Part shown: in pieces, positions 37,130 through 45,632 of the stretch
How the letters are laid out: each line of letters begins with the position of its first letter
Position numbering within the stretch: position 1 is the first letter of the stretch
Source: Gryllotalpicola protaetiae
Lineage (GTDB): Bacteria > Actinomycetota > Actinomycetes > Actinomycetales > Microbacteriaceae
Length of the DNA stretch: 64,000 nt
Assembly (NCBI RefSeq): GCF_003627055.1
Contig: NZ_CP032624.1
Coordinates: forward strand, 2,790,001 to 2,854,000
Reading direction: 5' to 3'
The notes under the pieces: generated by a model
What the model saw: the letters and a program-made list of their open reading frames with translations, nothing else
Databases searched by the model: none
Told to the model about the DNA's origin: nothing
Made by a program: the position numbers and the translations under genes

Positions 37130-37524
37130 CGACCTACTATGTCGACGCCTCCGTCGCGCTGCGCGCGCTGTTGGGGCATTCGCCATCCGCAGCCGTCTGG
37201 ATCGACGCTGTCAGCGCCGGGCAAAGCGATGCCCTGGTCTCGTCGCGTCTGCTGCGCACCGAGCTCACCAGGGTGCTGCGGCGCGAGGAACTCCCGGTTC
37301 GGCTGCGCGATGAGGTGCTGGATGTGTTCTCGCTCGTTCCCGTGACAGAGGGTGTGCTCGCCGCGGCCGAGTCGATCGAGCCTCCCCTCAAGACCCTCGA
37401 TGCGATCCACCTCGGCTCGGTCATCGCCAGCGGGCTCGACGCGACGGTCGTCACGCACGACCTCACCATGCAGACCGTCGCAGAACGGCTCGGGTACCCG
37501 ACATTCGACCCGGTGACCGAGTGA
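37126..37524 (+). CDS. PIN-domain ribonuclease toxin (VapC family)
   Basis: 132-aa predicted RNase toxin. The acidic PIN quartet is present: Asp7 (YYVDASV), Glu46 (RTELTRV), Asp92 (TLDAIHLGS) and Asp112 (THDLT). The only start that fits the module is the rare TTG at 37126, which overlaps the antitoxin stop. Rare-start translation would keep toxin output below antitoxin. Confidence 0.88.
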   Translation: MTTYYVDASVALRALLGHSPSAAVWIDAVSAGQSDALVSSRLLRTELTRVLRREELPVRLRDEVLDVFSLVPVTEGVLAAAESIEPPLKTLDAIHLGSVIASGLDATVVTHDLTMQTVAERLGYPTFDPVTE

Positions 37525-37937
37525 AGCTGAGTGAGGCGGATGCGCGGGCACGCGTCGCCTCCGCCCGCGTGGCGCGGCTCGCAACCGTCGGCCGCGACGG
37601 TGCGCCGCACCTCGTCCCGGTCGTCTTCGCGCCTGAGGGCGAGCTCATCTACATCGCCGTCGACTTCAAGCCGAAGTCGTCGCCGAATCTTCGACGGCTG
37701 CGCAACATCGCCGAGAATCCCCAGGTCGCATTGCTGGTCGACGCGTACGGCGACGATTGGGACGAGCTGTGGTGGGCGCGAGTCGACGGCGAGGCGACGG
37801 TGCTGACGGATGCCGGTGAGCTCAGGCATCCGATCGATGTCCTCGTCGCTCGCTACCCGCAGTACCGAGCTCGCCGGCCCGACGGCCCGGTCATCGCGAT
37901 CCGCGCCCAGCGCTGGACGGGCTGGTCGGCCGCCTAG
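37521..37937 (+). CDS. PPOX-class flavin/F420-dependent oxidoreductase
   Basis: 138-aa split-barrel protein of the pyridoxamine-5'-phosphate-oxidase-like family (VARLATVGRDGAPHLVPVVFA ... RLRNIAENPQVALLVDAYGDDW), matching the TIGR03668-type actinobacterial F420-linked group. Its GTG overlaps the toxin stop as GTGA, so it sits in the same operon as the toxin-antitoxin pair, an unusual arrangement. Confidence 0.85.
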   Translation: MKLSEADARARVASARVARLATVGRDGAPHLVPVVFAPEGELIYIAVDFKPKSSPNLRRLRNIAENPQVALLVDAYGDDWDELWWARVDGEATVLTDAGELRHPIDVLVARYPQYRARRPDGPVIAIRAQRWTGWSAA

Positions 37938-37992
37938 CGGCACCCCTGGTGAGGATATCGACAGGCATAACGAAAATCGATATGTTCAGCGG

Positions 37993-38664
37993 ATGGCTCT
38001 CACCGACGAGATCGCCCGCCCTCTGGCGAAGTCCGGGGCGCTGCGGTTCGTGTTCTGGATCTCGCTGCTCTACCTCGTCCTCTCAGCGATCCAGCTGTTC
38101 GATGCCGTCAATCAGCTGCTCAGGGATCTCGGAAGCCGAGCGAGTGGCATCACGTGGACCTGGAGCACGGACTACCCGGTGCCTCAGCCGACCGGGAACA
38201 CCTTCTCCGGAGCGGCGTTCATCGTTCCGGGCAGCACGGCGCACTTCACCGAGATGACGGCGACCGTCGCGGGCATCCCCGTCGGCACGATCGTGATGCA
38301 CGGCCTGGCGGACATCGTCGCCATCCTCACCGGAGCGGGGATCGCCGTGTGCCTGGTGGTGCTCACGAATCGCATGGCCGCCGGCGTCCCGTTCGCGCGG
38401 GCGTCGTACGTCGCGCTGCTGTGGCTCGCGGGTGTCGTCTTCGCCGGCTTCGAGGCGGCGGACGCGCTGCGCGGAATCGCCGACTTCGCTTTCACGACCG
38501 TGCTCGCCGGCGCGCCAGCCGATCAGGACGGCCTGTGGAACACCAACGAGGGCGTCACCGTCTTCATCGGCTGGCCGCTCTACGTGGCGGCAGCGTTGCT
38601 CGCGCTCGCCGCGGTGTTCCGCGTCGGCGCGGCGTACCGGCAGGACAGCGAGGGCCTCGTCTAG
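37993..38664 (+). CDS. DUF2975-like membrane protein
   Basis: 223-aa protein with about four hydrophobic helices (VFWISLLYLVLSAIQLF, IVMHGLADIVAILTGAGIAVCLVVL, ALLWLAGVVFAGFEAA, WPLYVAAALLALAAVFRVGAAY). The layout and the overlapping XRE regulator match the DUF2975/YozG-type pairs. The promoter is unusually clear: TCGACA, 17 bp, TATGTT, then 6 nt to the ATG. No biochemical role is known. Confidence 0.75.
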   Translation: MALTDEIARPLAKSGALRFVFWISLLYLVLSAIQLFDAVNQLLRDLGSRASGITWTWSTDYPVPQPTGNTFSGAAFIVPGSTAHFTEMTATVAGIPVGTIVMHGLADIVAILTGAGIAVCLVVLTNRMAAGVPFARASYVALLWLAGVVFAGFEAADALRGIADFAFTTVLAGAPADQDGLWNTNEGVTVFIGWPLYVAAALLALAAVFRVGAAYRQDSEGLV

Positions 38665-38873
38665 TGGCGGCTGTCCGCTGCCACCTCGACGAGCTGCTCG
38701 CCGAGCGCGGCATGACCCTGGTCGAGCTGTCGGCCAGGGCCGGCGTGAGCGTGGTCAACCTCTCGGTGCTGAAGAACGACCGCGCGAAGGCCGTGCGGTT
38801 CAGCACCCTCGAGGCGATCTGCGCCGCCCTCGACTGCGAAGTCGGCGAGCTGTTCACCGTCGATGTCGCGTGA
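38664..38873 (+). CDS. XRE/Cro-CI-family small regulator (YozG-like)
   Basis: 69-aa helix-turn-helix protein (LDELLAERGMTLVELSARAGVSVVNLSVLKN ... FSTLEAICAALDCEVGELF). Its GTG shares a base with the stop of the membrane protein gene (TAGTG), so the two are co-translated. It probably regulates its own operon. Confidence 0.88.
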   Translation: MAAVRCHLDELLAERGMTLVELSARAGVSVVNLSVLKNDRAKAVRFSTLEAICAALDCEVGELFTVDVA

Positions 38874-38904
38874 ACTCGATCGGCACGATCGCGGAAGTAC
38901 CGGT

Positions 38905-39531
38905 GTGAGCACTGATCGAGACATCGTCGTCGGTTCCCAGACGGACCCGGCGATGTTCGGCCTGCTGTTCCCGCGGCACTCCGATCGCATCTTCCGCTAT
39001 GCGGCGAAGCGCGTCGGCGCTGAGGCGGCGCAGGACATCATGTCGGAGACCTTCGTGGTCGCCTTCCGCCGACGCGCCCGGTTCGACACCGAGTACGAGG
39101 ATGCCGGGCCCTGGCTGTTCGGCATCGCGACGGTGCTCATCCGGCGGCACCGCGCGGGGGAGGCGCGGGTCCTGCGTGCCCTCGAAGCAGCCACCGCGGC
39201 GTTCCGCGAGGGCGGCGACGGCGGGCAGGCGATCATCGAGCGGCTGGATGCCGAGCGGGACGTCGCCGGACTGGCGCCTGCCATCGCCGCTCTGCCGCGC
39301 CGCGACCGCGAGACGCTGCTGCTGTATGCCTGGGCCGACCTCGACTACGCGGGCGTCGCCGCGGCGCTCGGAGTGCCGATCGGCACGGTGCGCTCCCGGC
39401 TGAACCGGGTGAGACGCAAACTCGCCGCGGCCGCCGATGCGGCCGGAATCCGAGATCTGACCAGTGCCGATGCGAATACGAGAGGAGAGGGCGATGGATG
39501 CCTTGGACCAGGTGCGCCGTCTGCGATCTGA
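38905..39531 (+). CDS. ECF RNA polymerase sigma factor (copy 2)
   Basis: 208-aa sigma-70 factor with region 2 (AQDIMSETFVVAFRRRARFDTE) and region 4 (GVPIGTVRSRLNRVRRKL). The GTG at 38905 is chosen because the product then starts STDRD, aligning with the STDGE start of the paralogue at 9353. It overlaps the next gene by 38 bp, exactly as copy 1 does. Confidence 0.9.
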   Translation: MSTDRDIVVGSQTDPAMFGLLFPRHSDRIFRYAAKRVGAEAAQDIMSETFVVAFRRRARFDTEYEDAGPWLFGIATVLIRRHRAGEARVLRALEAATAAFREGGDGGQAIIERLDAERDVAGLAPAIAALPRRDRETLLLYAWADLDYAGVAAALGVPIGTVRSRLNRVRRKLAAAADAAGIRDLTSADANTRGEGDGCLGPGAPSAI

Positions 39532-40675
39532 CGTCGACGGGCCGACCGCAGAGCAGACCGACGCGGCGCTCGCGCGGCTCGAGCAGGCGATCGCCGCCGA
39601 GGCGCCGCCGCGCGCGGTGAGCCGCCGCCATCGACGCGGCTTCGCCTGGGCGGGTGTCGCCACCGCGGCGGCGGCAGTCGTCGCGGTCGCGCTGGTCGTG
39701 GCATCCGTCGGCGGTCTCGGCCCGGTCGCGAAGCCGGGCCGCCATCACGGCGGCACCGGCATTGTCGCCGTTCCGCCGGCGAGCGCGGAGGAGGTGCTGA
39801 ACCGTGCGGCCCGACTCGCCCCCCGATCGGCCCCGGCGCAGCCCGCACCCGGGCAGTACCTGCGCGTCGAGACCGACTACGCCCGGCTGAACACCGCAGG
39901 CCCCGGGACCTACGGGCAGCGCCGGCAGGGCTCGACGGCATCGTGGATCACGCATTCCTCGAACGTGATCTTTGTGCCCGCCGACCGTTCGGGCATGTGG
40001 GTCGAGGACGACAACGCGACCGCCGTGATGATCTCGGACAAGACGGGCGACGACGTGGATGCCGCGATCGCGCAACAGCAGGCGGAGAACCCCGGCATGT
40101 ATGCGAACGCGGTGCAGTATTTCCGCGGCGGCATGGTGCCGGCCGGTGCGTCCGACGCCGGCGGGCGCCCCTCCCGTCTCGACTCGCCGGCCGGCAGCGA
40201 CGTCGACGCCTCGGCGGTCCCGACGGACCCGGCCGCGCTGCTCGCCTTCTACCGCCAGCAGCTGTCGCCTGCCGGGTACGGCAACTCGACGGATCCCACG
40301 CTGATCGCGGCCGACAACGAGTTCGTTTTCGACGCCATCGTCGCGGACCTGCAGTCGAATCTGCTGCCGGCAGGACTGCGGGCGGCCTCGTTCAAGGCGC
40401 TCGCGCTCATTCCTGGGGTGAGTCTGCTCGGCACGAGCGGCACCCTGTCGACCCTTCGGCTCCTCGGCATCCACAGCGACGATCGGCTGACGATCGACAC
40501 GTCGACAGGCCTCGTCACCGGCAGGACGTCGTTCCTCAACGAGCCTGAAGGTGCGACCGAGGCGATCGGCGCGGTGCCGGCCGGCACCCCCACCGTCGCG
40601 ACGACCGTGACGACGACCGTGGTCGGCGCGCTTCCCGCCGATCTGAAGGCGGGCCTTGAGCGCTCGGTCGGGTGA
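39494..40675 (+). CDS. CU044_5270-family membrane protein, partner of ECF sigma (copy 2)
   Basis: 393-aa protein with a charged N-terminal region (1-~55), one transmembrane helix (about 57-80) and an extracytoplasmic domain starting with the shared pattern PAPGQYLRVETDY. AGAGGAGAGG ends 3 nt before the ATG. It is paralogous to the protein at 9918 but diverged, with an extra ~20 residues. Proposed anti-sigma or sensor role from context only. Confidence 0.8.
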   Translation: MDALDQVRRLRSDVDGPTAEQTDAALARLEQAIAAEAPPRAVSRRHRRGFAWAGVATAAAAVVAVALVVASVGGLGPVAKPGRHHGGTGIVAVPPASAEEVLNRAARLAPRSAPAQPAPGQYLRVETDYARLNTAGPGTYGQRRQGSTASWITHSSNVIFVPADRSGMWVEDDNATAVMISDKTGDDVDAAIAQQQAENPGMYANAVQYFRGGMVPAGASDAGGRPSRLDSPAGSDVDASAVPTDPAALLAFYRQQLSPAGYGNSTDPTLIAADNEFVFDAIVADLQSNLLPAGLRAASFKALALIPGVSLLGTSGTLSTLRLLGIHSDDRLTIDTSTGLVTGRTSFLNEPEGATEAIGAVPAGTPTVATTVTTTVVGALPADLKAGLERSVG

Positions 40676-40694
40676 CCGCGGTCGGTGGCGGGGT

Positions 40695-41690
40695 CTACGA
40701 CTGGCTGGACGAGGCGCTGGCCGCGCGCACGAGCTCTGCCAGCTCGTCGGGCGAGAAGAACCTGCCGGAGTCCTCGACCGCGTGGACCGCGGCCGTCACC
40801 GTCTGATTGACCGGCGCGCGCAGGCCGACCTGCTCGGCCTGCGCGACGACGGCGCCGTTCAGGTAGTCGATCTCGGTGCGCTGCCCTCGCCTGATGCTCT
40901 GCAGCGTCGACCCGAGATTGGGAACGGCGCCCATGCGCCGCGCCATCAGCCGCGGCAGCAGCTGGCCGGCCCAGAGCGGGGCAGTGGCCGCGAACCGCAC
41001 GCCGGCATGCGACAGCCCCTGCATCGCATCGAAACGCACCCCGTGCGCGAGCCCGACCCGCGACGCCTCTCGGATCAGCCCGGTCACGATCGGCCGCAGC
41101 CGCGCGTCGGCGACCGTCTGCTGCACCGGCAGCCCAGTGGCCGCGGGCGTTCCGTTCACCATGTTGATCACGAGCTTGGTCCACTGCGCGCCGCGGAAGT
41201 TGTCGGTGACCTGGGCAGGCATGACGGATGCCAGCAGCGCGGCCGCCTCGCGTGACCGGTCGACCACGGTGGTGCCGGTCGCGGTGATCGTCACCCGGCC
41301 GGGCTCCACGTTCTGCGCGGCGTAGAGCGCGAGCGCGCCGAAGGCGGGGGAGCGGGGGCTCACCCGCCGCACGGTCTCGAGCCCCTCGAGGCCGTTCTGC
41401 ACGACGACGAGCGGCACGCCCGCGAGGCGGTCGCGATTCAGTTCGAGAGCGGATGCCGCGTCCTGCGCCTTCGTCGCGAGGAACGCCAGCTCCGGGGTGC
41501 GGGTGAGCGCCCCGGCGGCGGTGACGCGAGCGGTGTGCTCGCCCCACTTGCCGTCGAGGCGCAGCCCCGCGGAATCGATCGCGGCGAGGGTCGCGCCGCG
41601 CGCCGTCACCTCGACCTCGTGCCCCGCACGGTCGAGCAGTGCCGCGATGGCGCCCCCGATGGCCCCCGCCCCGATGACCCCGATGCGCAT
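40695..41690 (-). CDS. 2-dehydropantoate 2-reductase-like protein (ApbA/PanE family)
   Basis: 331-aa NADPH-dependent ketopantoate reductase family member. The N-terminal Rossmann motif is GVIGAGAIGGAIAALL; VVQNGLEG and AQWTKLVINMVNG are family blocks, the latter with the catalytic Lys. It would make pantoate for coenzyme A, although many paralogues act on other 2-oxo acids. ATG with TAGCCT 7 nt upstream. Confidence 0.88.
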   Translation of the reverse strand: MRIGVIGAGAIGGAIAALLDRAGHEVEVTARGATLAAIDSAGLRLDGKWGEHTARVTAAGALTRTPELAFLATKAQDAASALELNRDRLAGVPLVVVQNGLEGLETVRRVSPRSPAFGALALYAAQNVEPGRVTITATGTTVVDRSREAAALLASVMPAQVTDNFRGAQWTKLVINMVNGTPAATGLPVQQTVADARLRPIVTGLIREASRVGLAHGVRFDAMQGLSHAGVRFAATAPLWAGQLLPRLMARRMGAVPNLGSTLQSIRRGQRTEIDYLNGAVVAQAEQVGLRAPVNQTVTAAVHAVEDSGRFFSPDELAELVRAASASSSQS

Positions 41691-41700
41691 GGGCTCAAGG

Positions 41701-43137
41701 CTAGCGAGCGGCGAGAATCGACTTCCGCCCGGGCAGCCAGAGCGCCACGATCGCGGCGAGCGCCAGCACGGCGGCGCCGACGAAGACGGCCTTCTGTGCG
41801 GCATCCACATAGCCCGTCGGGGTCAGCTGCCCGCCGGCGCCGGTGAAGACCGCGGTCAGCACCGCGATGCCGAGCGCCGTGCCGATCTCGCGCAGCGTCG
41901 AGTTCGTGCCAGACGCCTTGGCGTGATCGGTCTCTGGCATGTCCATCAGGACCGCGGTCGACGACGGCGCGAAGATCAGCCCCATGCCGAGCCCGGCGAG
42001 CAGGAACGGCGCGACCATGGCCGAGTACGTGAGGTCGGGCGACATGATCCACGCGATCCAGCCGATGGCGATGGCGGAGATCGCGAGACCGACCGCGATC
42101 GGCATCCGCGGCCCGAATCTCGGCAGGATCAGGAAGCCGGTGAGCGGTGAGACGATGAGCGGAAGCATCGTCCATGGGATCGTCATGACGCCCGCCTCGA
42201 GCGGGTTCTTCCCCTGCACGACCTGCAGGAACTGGATCAGGATGAAGATCGCGCCGAAGATGCCGAAGCTGAAGATCACGCCGACCGCGTTCGCGATCGT
42301 GAAGCTCGGGAAGCGGAACAGGCGCAGGGGCAGCATGGGTGCGGGCGCGCGGGTCTCCCACGCGATGAACGCCGCGATCAGCACGCCGCCGCCGATGAGG
42401 GCGGTGAGCACCTCGCCGCTCGACCAGCCGGCCGAGTTGCCGCGGACGATGCCGTAGACGATGCCGAAGACGCCGACACCGGCGAGCACGAGGCCGAGCA
42501 GATCGGCCCGCAGCCTCGCCCCGAAGCTGTTGGGCAGCGCCCACAGCACGAGCGGCACGGCGATGATGCCCACCGGAACGTTCAGCCAGAAGATGCCCTG
42601 CCAGGCCCAGCCCTGCGTGACGGCGCCGCCGATGAGCGGCCCGAGCGCGACGCCGAGGCCGGCGACGCCGCCCCACACGCCGATCGCGGCAGGCCGCGCC
42701 TTCTCGCTCACCGAGCCGGCGAGCATCGTCAGCGAGAGCGGCATGAGCGCCGCCGCGCCGACGCCCTGCAATGCACGCGCGGCGATCAGCTGCCACGGCT
42801 CGGCACTGAGCGCCGACAGGGCGGAGGCGAGCGTGAACAGGCCGATGCCGATCACGAAGACGGTGCGGCGGCCGAAGCGGTCGCCGAGGGCGGCCGCGGT
42901 CAGGATGAAGCTCGCGAACGCGAGCGCATAGGCGTTGATGACCCACTCGAGCTCGTCGATGCCCGCGTGCAGATCGCGGCCGATGACGGGCAGGGCGTTG
43001 GTCACGACGAGGTTGTCGAGGGTGCCCATGAACATGGGCAGGGACGCTGCGGCGATGACGACCCACAGCGGGCGGCGTAGGAAGCGCGGTGCCACGGCGT
43101 CAGTCTGCGCGGCTTCCGTCGCGAGGGGAACAGACAC
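41701..43137 (-). CDS. MFS drug efflux transporter (DHA2/EmrB type)
   Basis: 478-aa, ~14-helix major facilitator: LGDRFGRRTVFVIGIGLFTLAS (motif A region) and GVGAAALMPLSLTML (motif B region) are recognisable. The GTG at 43137 is preferred over the TTG at 43149 because GGAGGA lies 5 nt before it. It diverges from a TetR gene with two operator-like palindromes between them, the classical inducible-efflux arrangement. Confidence 0.9.
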   Translation of the reverse strand: MSVPLATEAAQTDAVAPRFLRRPLWVVIAAASLPMFMGTLDNLVVTNALPVIGRDLHAGIDELEWVINAYALAFASFILTAAALGDRFGRRTVFVIGIGLFTLASALSALSAEPWQLIAARALQGVGAAALMPLSLTMLAGSVSEKARPAAIGVWGGVAGLGVALGPLIGGAVTQGWAWQGIFWLNVPVGIIAVPLVLWALPNSFGARLRADLLGLVLAGVGVFGIVYGIVRGNSAGWSSGEVLTALIGGGVLIAAFIAWETRAPAPMLPLRLFRFPSFTIANAVGVIFSFGIFGAIFILIQFLQVVQGKNPLEAGVMTIPWTMLPLIVSPLTGFLILPRFGPRMPIAVGLAISAIAIGWIAWIMSPDLTYSAMVAPFLLAGLGMGLIFAPSSTAVLMDMPETDHAKASGTNSTLREIGTALGIAVLTAVFTGAGGQLTPTGYVDAAQKAVFVGAAVLALAAIVALWLPGRKSILAAR

Positions 43138-43154
43138 GTTGTCCTCCAATGGTG

Positions 43155-43170
43155 GTAATTGAATGATTAC
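43155..43170. promoter_or_regulatory. TetR operator site 1 upstream of the efflux gene
   Basis: GTAAT-N6-ATTAC, a perfect inverted repeat 17 bp before the MFS start. Confidence 0.6.
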
Positions 43171-43185
43171 AAACGCAGACTCTAA

Positions 43186-43201
43186 GTAATCGACTGATAA
43201 C
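43186..43201. promoter_or_regulatory. TetR operator site 2 upstream of the tetR gene
   Basis: GTAAT-N6-ATAAC, the same half-site and spacing as site 1 with one changed arm base; the two centres are 31 bp apart (about three helical turns). It overlaps the tetR promoter. Confidence 0.55.
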
Positions 43202-43210
43202 CTGTCAAGC

Positions 43211-43819
43211 GTGAGTGAGACGAAGAGCGAGCGGATTCCTGCGGCGCAGCGTCGCGAGCAGATTCTGGATGCCGCGGCGAAGGTGTTCGGCGAACGTGGC
43301 TACGCCGCGACGACCACCGACCAGGTCGCCCAGGCGGCCGGCATCAGCCAGCCCTACGTGGTGCGCATGTTCGGCAGCAAGGAGAAGCTGTTCTGCGAGC
43401 TGCTGCTGCGCGCGCGGGAGCGACTCGAGGAGCGCATGCGCGCGGCGCTCGCACGTCCGGAGGTGCAGGCACTCGACGTCACGGAGCGCAAGAAGTTCCT
43501 CGGCCGCGCCTACGTCGACCTCGTCGACGAGGGCGACATCGTGCTGCCGTTGATGCAGGGCTTCCTGCTCGGCCATGACCCCGTGATCGGGAAGTACGCC
43601 CGTGAGGGCTTCCTGGTCATCTATCGGATCCTGCGCGACGAGGCCGGGTTCGCCCCGGAGGACGTGCGTGACTTCCTGGCGGGCGGCATGCTGCTCAACA
43701 CGCTGCTGACGCTGCAGATGACCCAGCTCTACGACAGCGACGACACCGCGCACGAGCTGCTCGGGTGCGCATTCGGCGACAAGCTCGGCCCTGTTCTGGC
43801 CGCGAGGAACGCGTCGTGA
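43211..43819 (+). CDS. TetR-family regulator of the divergent efflux pump
   Basis: 202-aa protein with N-terminal HTH (TTDQVAQAAGISQPYVVRMFGSKEKLFCELL) and a C-terminal ligand domain. GTG start; its stop overlaps the truB start as GTGA, so transcription from this regulated promoter may run into truB and ribF. Confidence 0.9.
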   Translation: MSETKSERIPAAQRREQILDAAAKVFGERGYAATTTDQVAQAAGISQPYVVRMFGSKEKLFCELLLRARERLEERMRAALARPEVQALDVTERKKFLGRAYVDLVDEGDIVLPLMQGFLLGHDPVIGKYAREGFLVIYRILRDEAGFAPEDVRDFLAGGMLLNTLLTLQMTQLYDSDDTAHELLGCAFGDKLGPVLAARNAS

Positions 43820-44736
43820 GCGAGGCCGCGCCGAGCGGCATCCTGCTCGTCGACAAGCCCCAGGGGCTCACGAGCCACGACGTCGTCGCTCGCATCCGTC
43901 GCGCGGCGAACACCCGCAAGGTCGGCCATGCGGGCACCCTCGACCCTATGGCGACCGGGCTGCTCATCGTCGGAATCGGCACGGCGACCCGGCTGCTGAC
44001 CCACGTCGTCGGCACCGACAAGGTGTACGAGGCGACGATCCGGCTGGGGGAGTCGACCGTCACCGACGATGCGGAAGGCGACGTGGTCGAGCGCGCGGAG
44101 GCCGGGGTCGTCGACGCCGTGGGCGACGTGGCGATCGCAGCAGGCATCCGAACCCTCACCGGCCCTATCGAGCAGGTGCCGAGCACCGTGAGCGCCATCA
44201 AGGTCGACGGCAAGCGCGCTTATGCGCGTGCCCGCGCGGGCGAAGAGGTCGAGCTGGCCGCGAGGCCCGTCACGATCCACGAATTCGAATTGCGGGCGAC
44301 GAGGCGGATGCCTGGGCTGATCGACCTCGACGTGCGCGTCGCCTGCTCGTCAGGCACCTACATCCGCGCTCTCGCCCGTGACCTCGGCCGCGCGCTCGGG
44401 GTCGGCGGGCACCTCACGATGCTGCGGCGCACGTCGGTCGGGCCGTTCTCCGTGGTTGATGCGACCGCACTCGAGTCCCTCGCGGACGGTAGCGTGCCCG
44501 TCGCGAGTGTGCTGCAGGGCCCGGCGGATGCTGCTGGCAGACTGTTCCCCGTGCTCGAACTCGACCCTCAGCAGGCCGTCGACCTCGGGCACGGCAAGAA
44601 GCTTCAGGTCGAGGCGACCGAGCAGCCCGGAATCCGGGCTGCCATCGGTCCATCCGGCCGCCTGGTCGCCCTCGCCACCGTGTCGGCGACCGGTGTCGTG
44701 CGCGTCGAGACCGGCTTCCCGAACGAGGAGTCCTGA
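43816..44736 (+). CDS. truB: tRNA pseudouridine(55) synthase
   Basis: 306-aa enzyme modifying U55 in the T-loop of tRNAs. The catalytic Asp43 lies in GHAGTLDPMATG; KVYEATIRLG and SGTYIRALARDLG are family blocks. The GTG at 43816 overlaps the tetR stop. It is separated from rbfA, its usual neighbour, by 16 kb. Confidence 0.95.
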   Translation: MSEAAPSGILLVDKPQGLTSHDVVARIRRAANTRKVGHAGTLDPMATGLLIVGIGTATRLLTHVVGTDKVYEATIRLGESTVTDDAEGDVVERAEAGVVDAVGDVAIAAGIRTLTGPIEQVPSTVSAIKVDGKRAYARARAGEEVELAARPVTIHEFELRATRRMPGLIDLDVRVACSSGTYIRALARDLGRALGVGGHLTMLRRTSVGPFSVVDATALESLADGSVPVASVLQGPADAAGRLFPVLELDPQQAVDLGHGKKLQVEATEQPGIRAAIGPSGRLVALATVSATGVVRVETGFPNEES

Positions 44737-45105
44737 GTGGTCGAGTGGTTCACCTTCGCGCAGATCTTCATCGCGCTCGCCGCGGGCGTGCTGTGCCTGG
44801 TGCTCGGCTTCGCCGGGCGGCCCCCCAGCGACGTGAGCATGGGGCCGATCGCGCTCGTCGCCGTGCTGCTGATCGCGCAGCTCGTGACCTCGGCCATTGC
44901 GCCGGCCGTCGGCAACCATCCGACGGGCAGCCTGCTCGAGTTCTGGATGTACCAGGTCGCGATCGTGCTCGTCCCGCTGCTCGCCATGATCTGGGCGCTC
45001 GTCGAGCGCGGGCGGTGGAGCGTGGTCGTGCTGGGGGTGTCTGGGCTGGCGGTCAGCGTGATGCTCTACAGGATGTGGATCATTTGGACGGTGCAAGGAG
45101 CGTAG
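44737..45105 (+). CDS. Small membrane protein of unknown function
   Basis: 122-aa protein with four predicted helices (AQIFIALAAGVLCLVLGFAG, MGPIALVAVLLIAQLV, FWMYQVAIVLVPLLAMIWALV, VVVLGVSGLAVSVMLYRMW). Its GTG follows the truB stop directly, so it belongs to the truB-ribF transcription unit. No recognised domain. Confidence 0.75.
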   Translation: MVEWFTFAQIFIALAAGVLCLVLGFAGRPPSDVSMGPIALVAVLLIAQLVTSAIAPAVGNHPTGSLLEFWMYQVAIVLVPLLAMIWALVERGRWSVVVLGVSGLAVSVMLYRMWIIWTVQGA

Positions 45106-45149
45106 GTGCGTACGAGCTCACAGCCCGGCCAACCTAGAATCGTCTAGCG

Positions 45150-45632
45150 ATGTCCGAGTCCAGATCCGTCACCGAGAGGCTCTCGGCCGTCATGCCGCGC
45201 CTGGTCGGCACCGGCACGCTCACCGTGCTCATCGCGGTGTACGCGGTGCTCGTGATGGCGGCCGTCGGCCGCAGCGCGTTCCAGATCATCGACCACTTCT
45301 CGAAGGCGCCGATCGCGATCTCGATCTCCGGCATCTCCGCCCTCGTGTACGTGCTCGCGATGGTCGCACTGATCCTCCACAAGGGCGTGTGGTACCGCAT
45401 CGCCTGGGCCACCGTCTCGGTCGAGTTCGCCGGCGTCGTCGTCGTCGGCGCCATCACCACGTTCTTCCCGGACGCGGTCGGCCCGGACTCCGGGAACGCG
45501 TTCGGCGACACCGCGACCGTCTGGACGGTGTTCGGCCAGGGCTACTGGTTCGTGCCGCTGGTGCTGCCGCTGGCCGGCATGTGGTGGCTGCGCACGCACC
45601 CCGCCGGGGTTCGGGGAAAGGCGGCGGCGTGA
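45150..45632 (+). CDS. Membrane protein of unknown function
   Basis: 160-aa protein with about four helices (LTVLIAVYAVLVMAAVG, ISISGISALVYVLAMVALIL, FAGVVVVGAITTFF, FVPLVLPLAGMWWL). Its stop overlaps the ribF start as GTGA. Like the preceding gene it is inserted between truB and ribF; function not recognisable. Confidence 0.78.
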   Translation: MSESRSVTERLSAVMPRLVGTGTLTVLIAVYAVLVMAAVGRSAFQIIDHFSKAPIAISISGISALVYVLAMVALILHKGVWYRIAWATVSVEFAGVVVVGAITTFFPDAVGPDSGNAFGDTATVWTVFGQGYWFVPLVLPLAGMWWLRTHPAGVRGKAAA

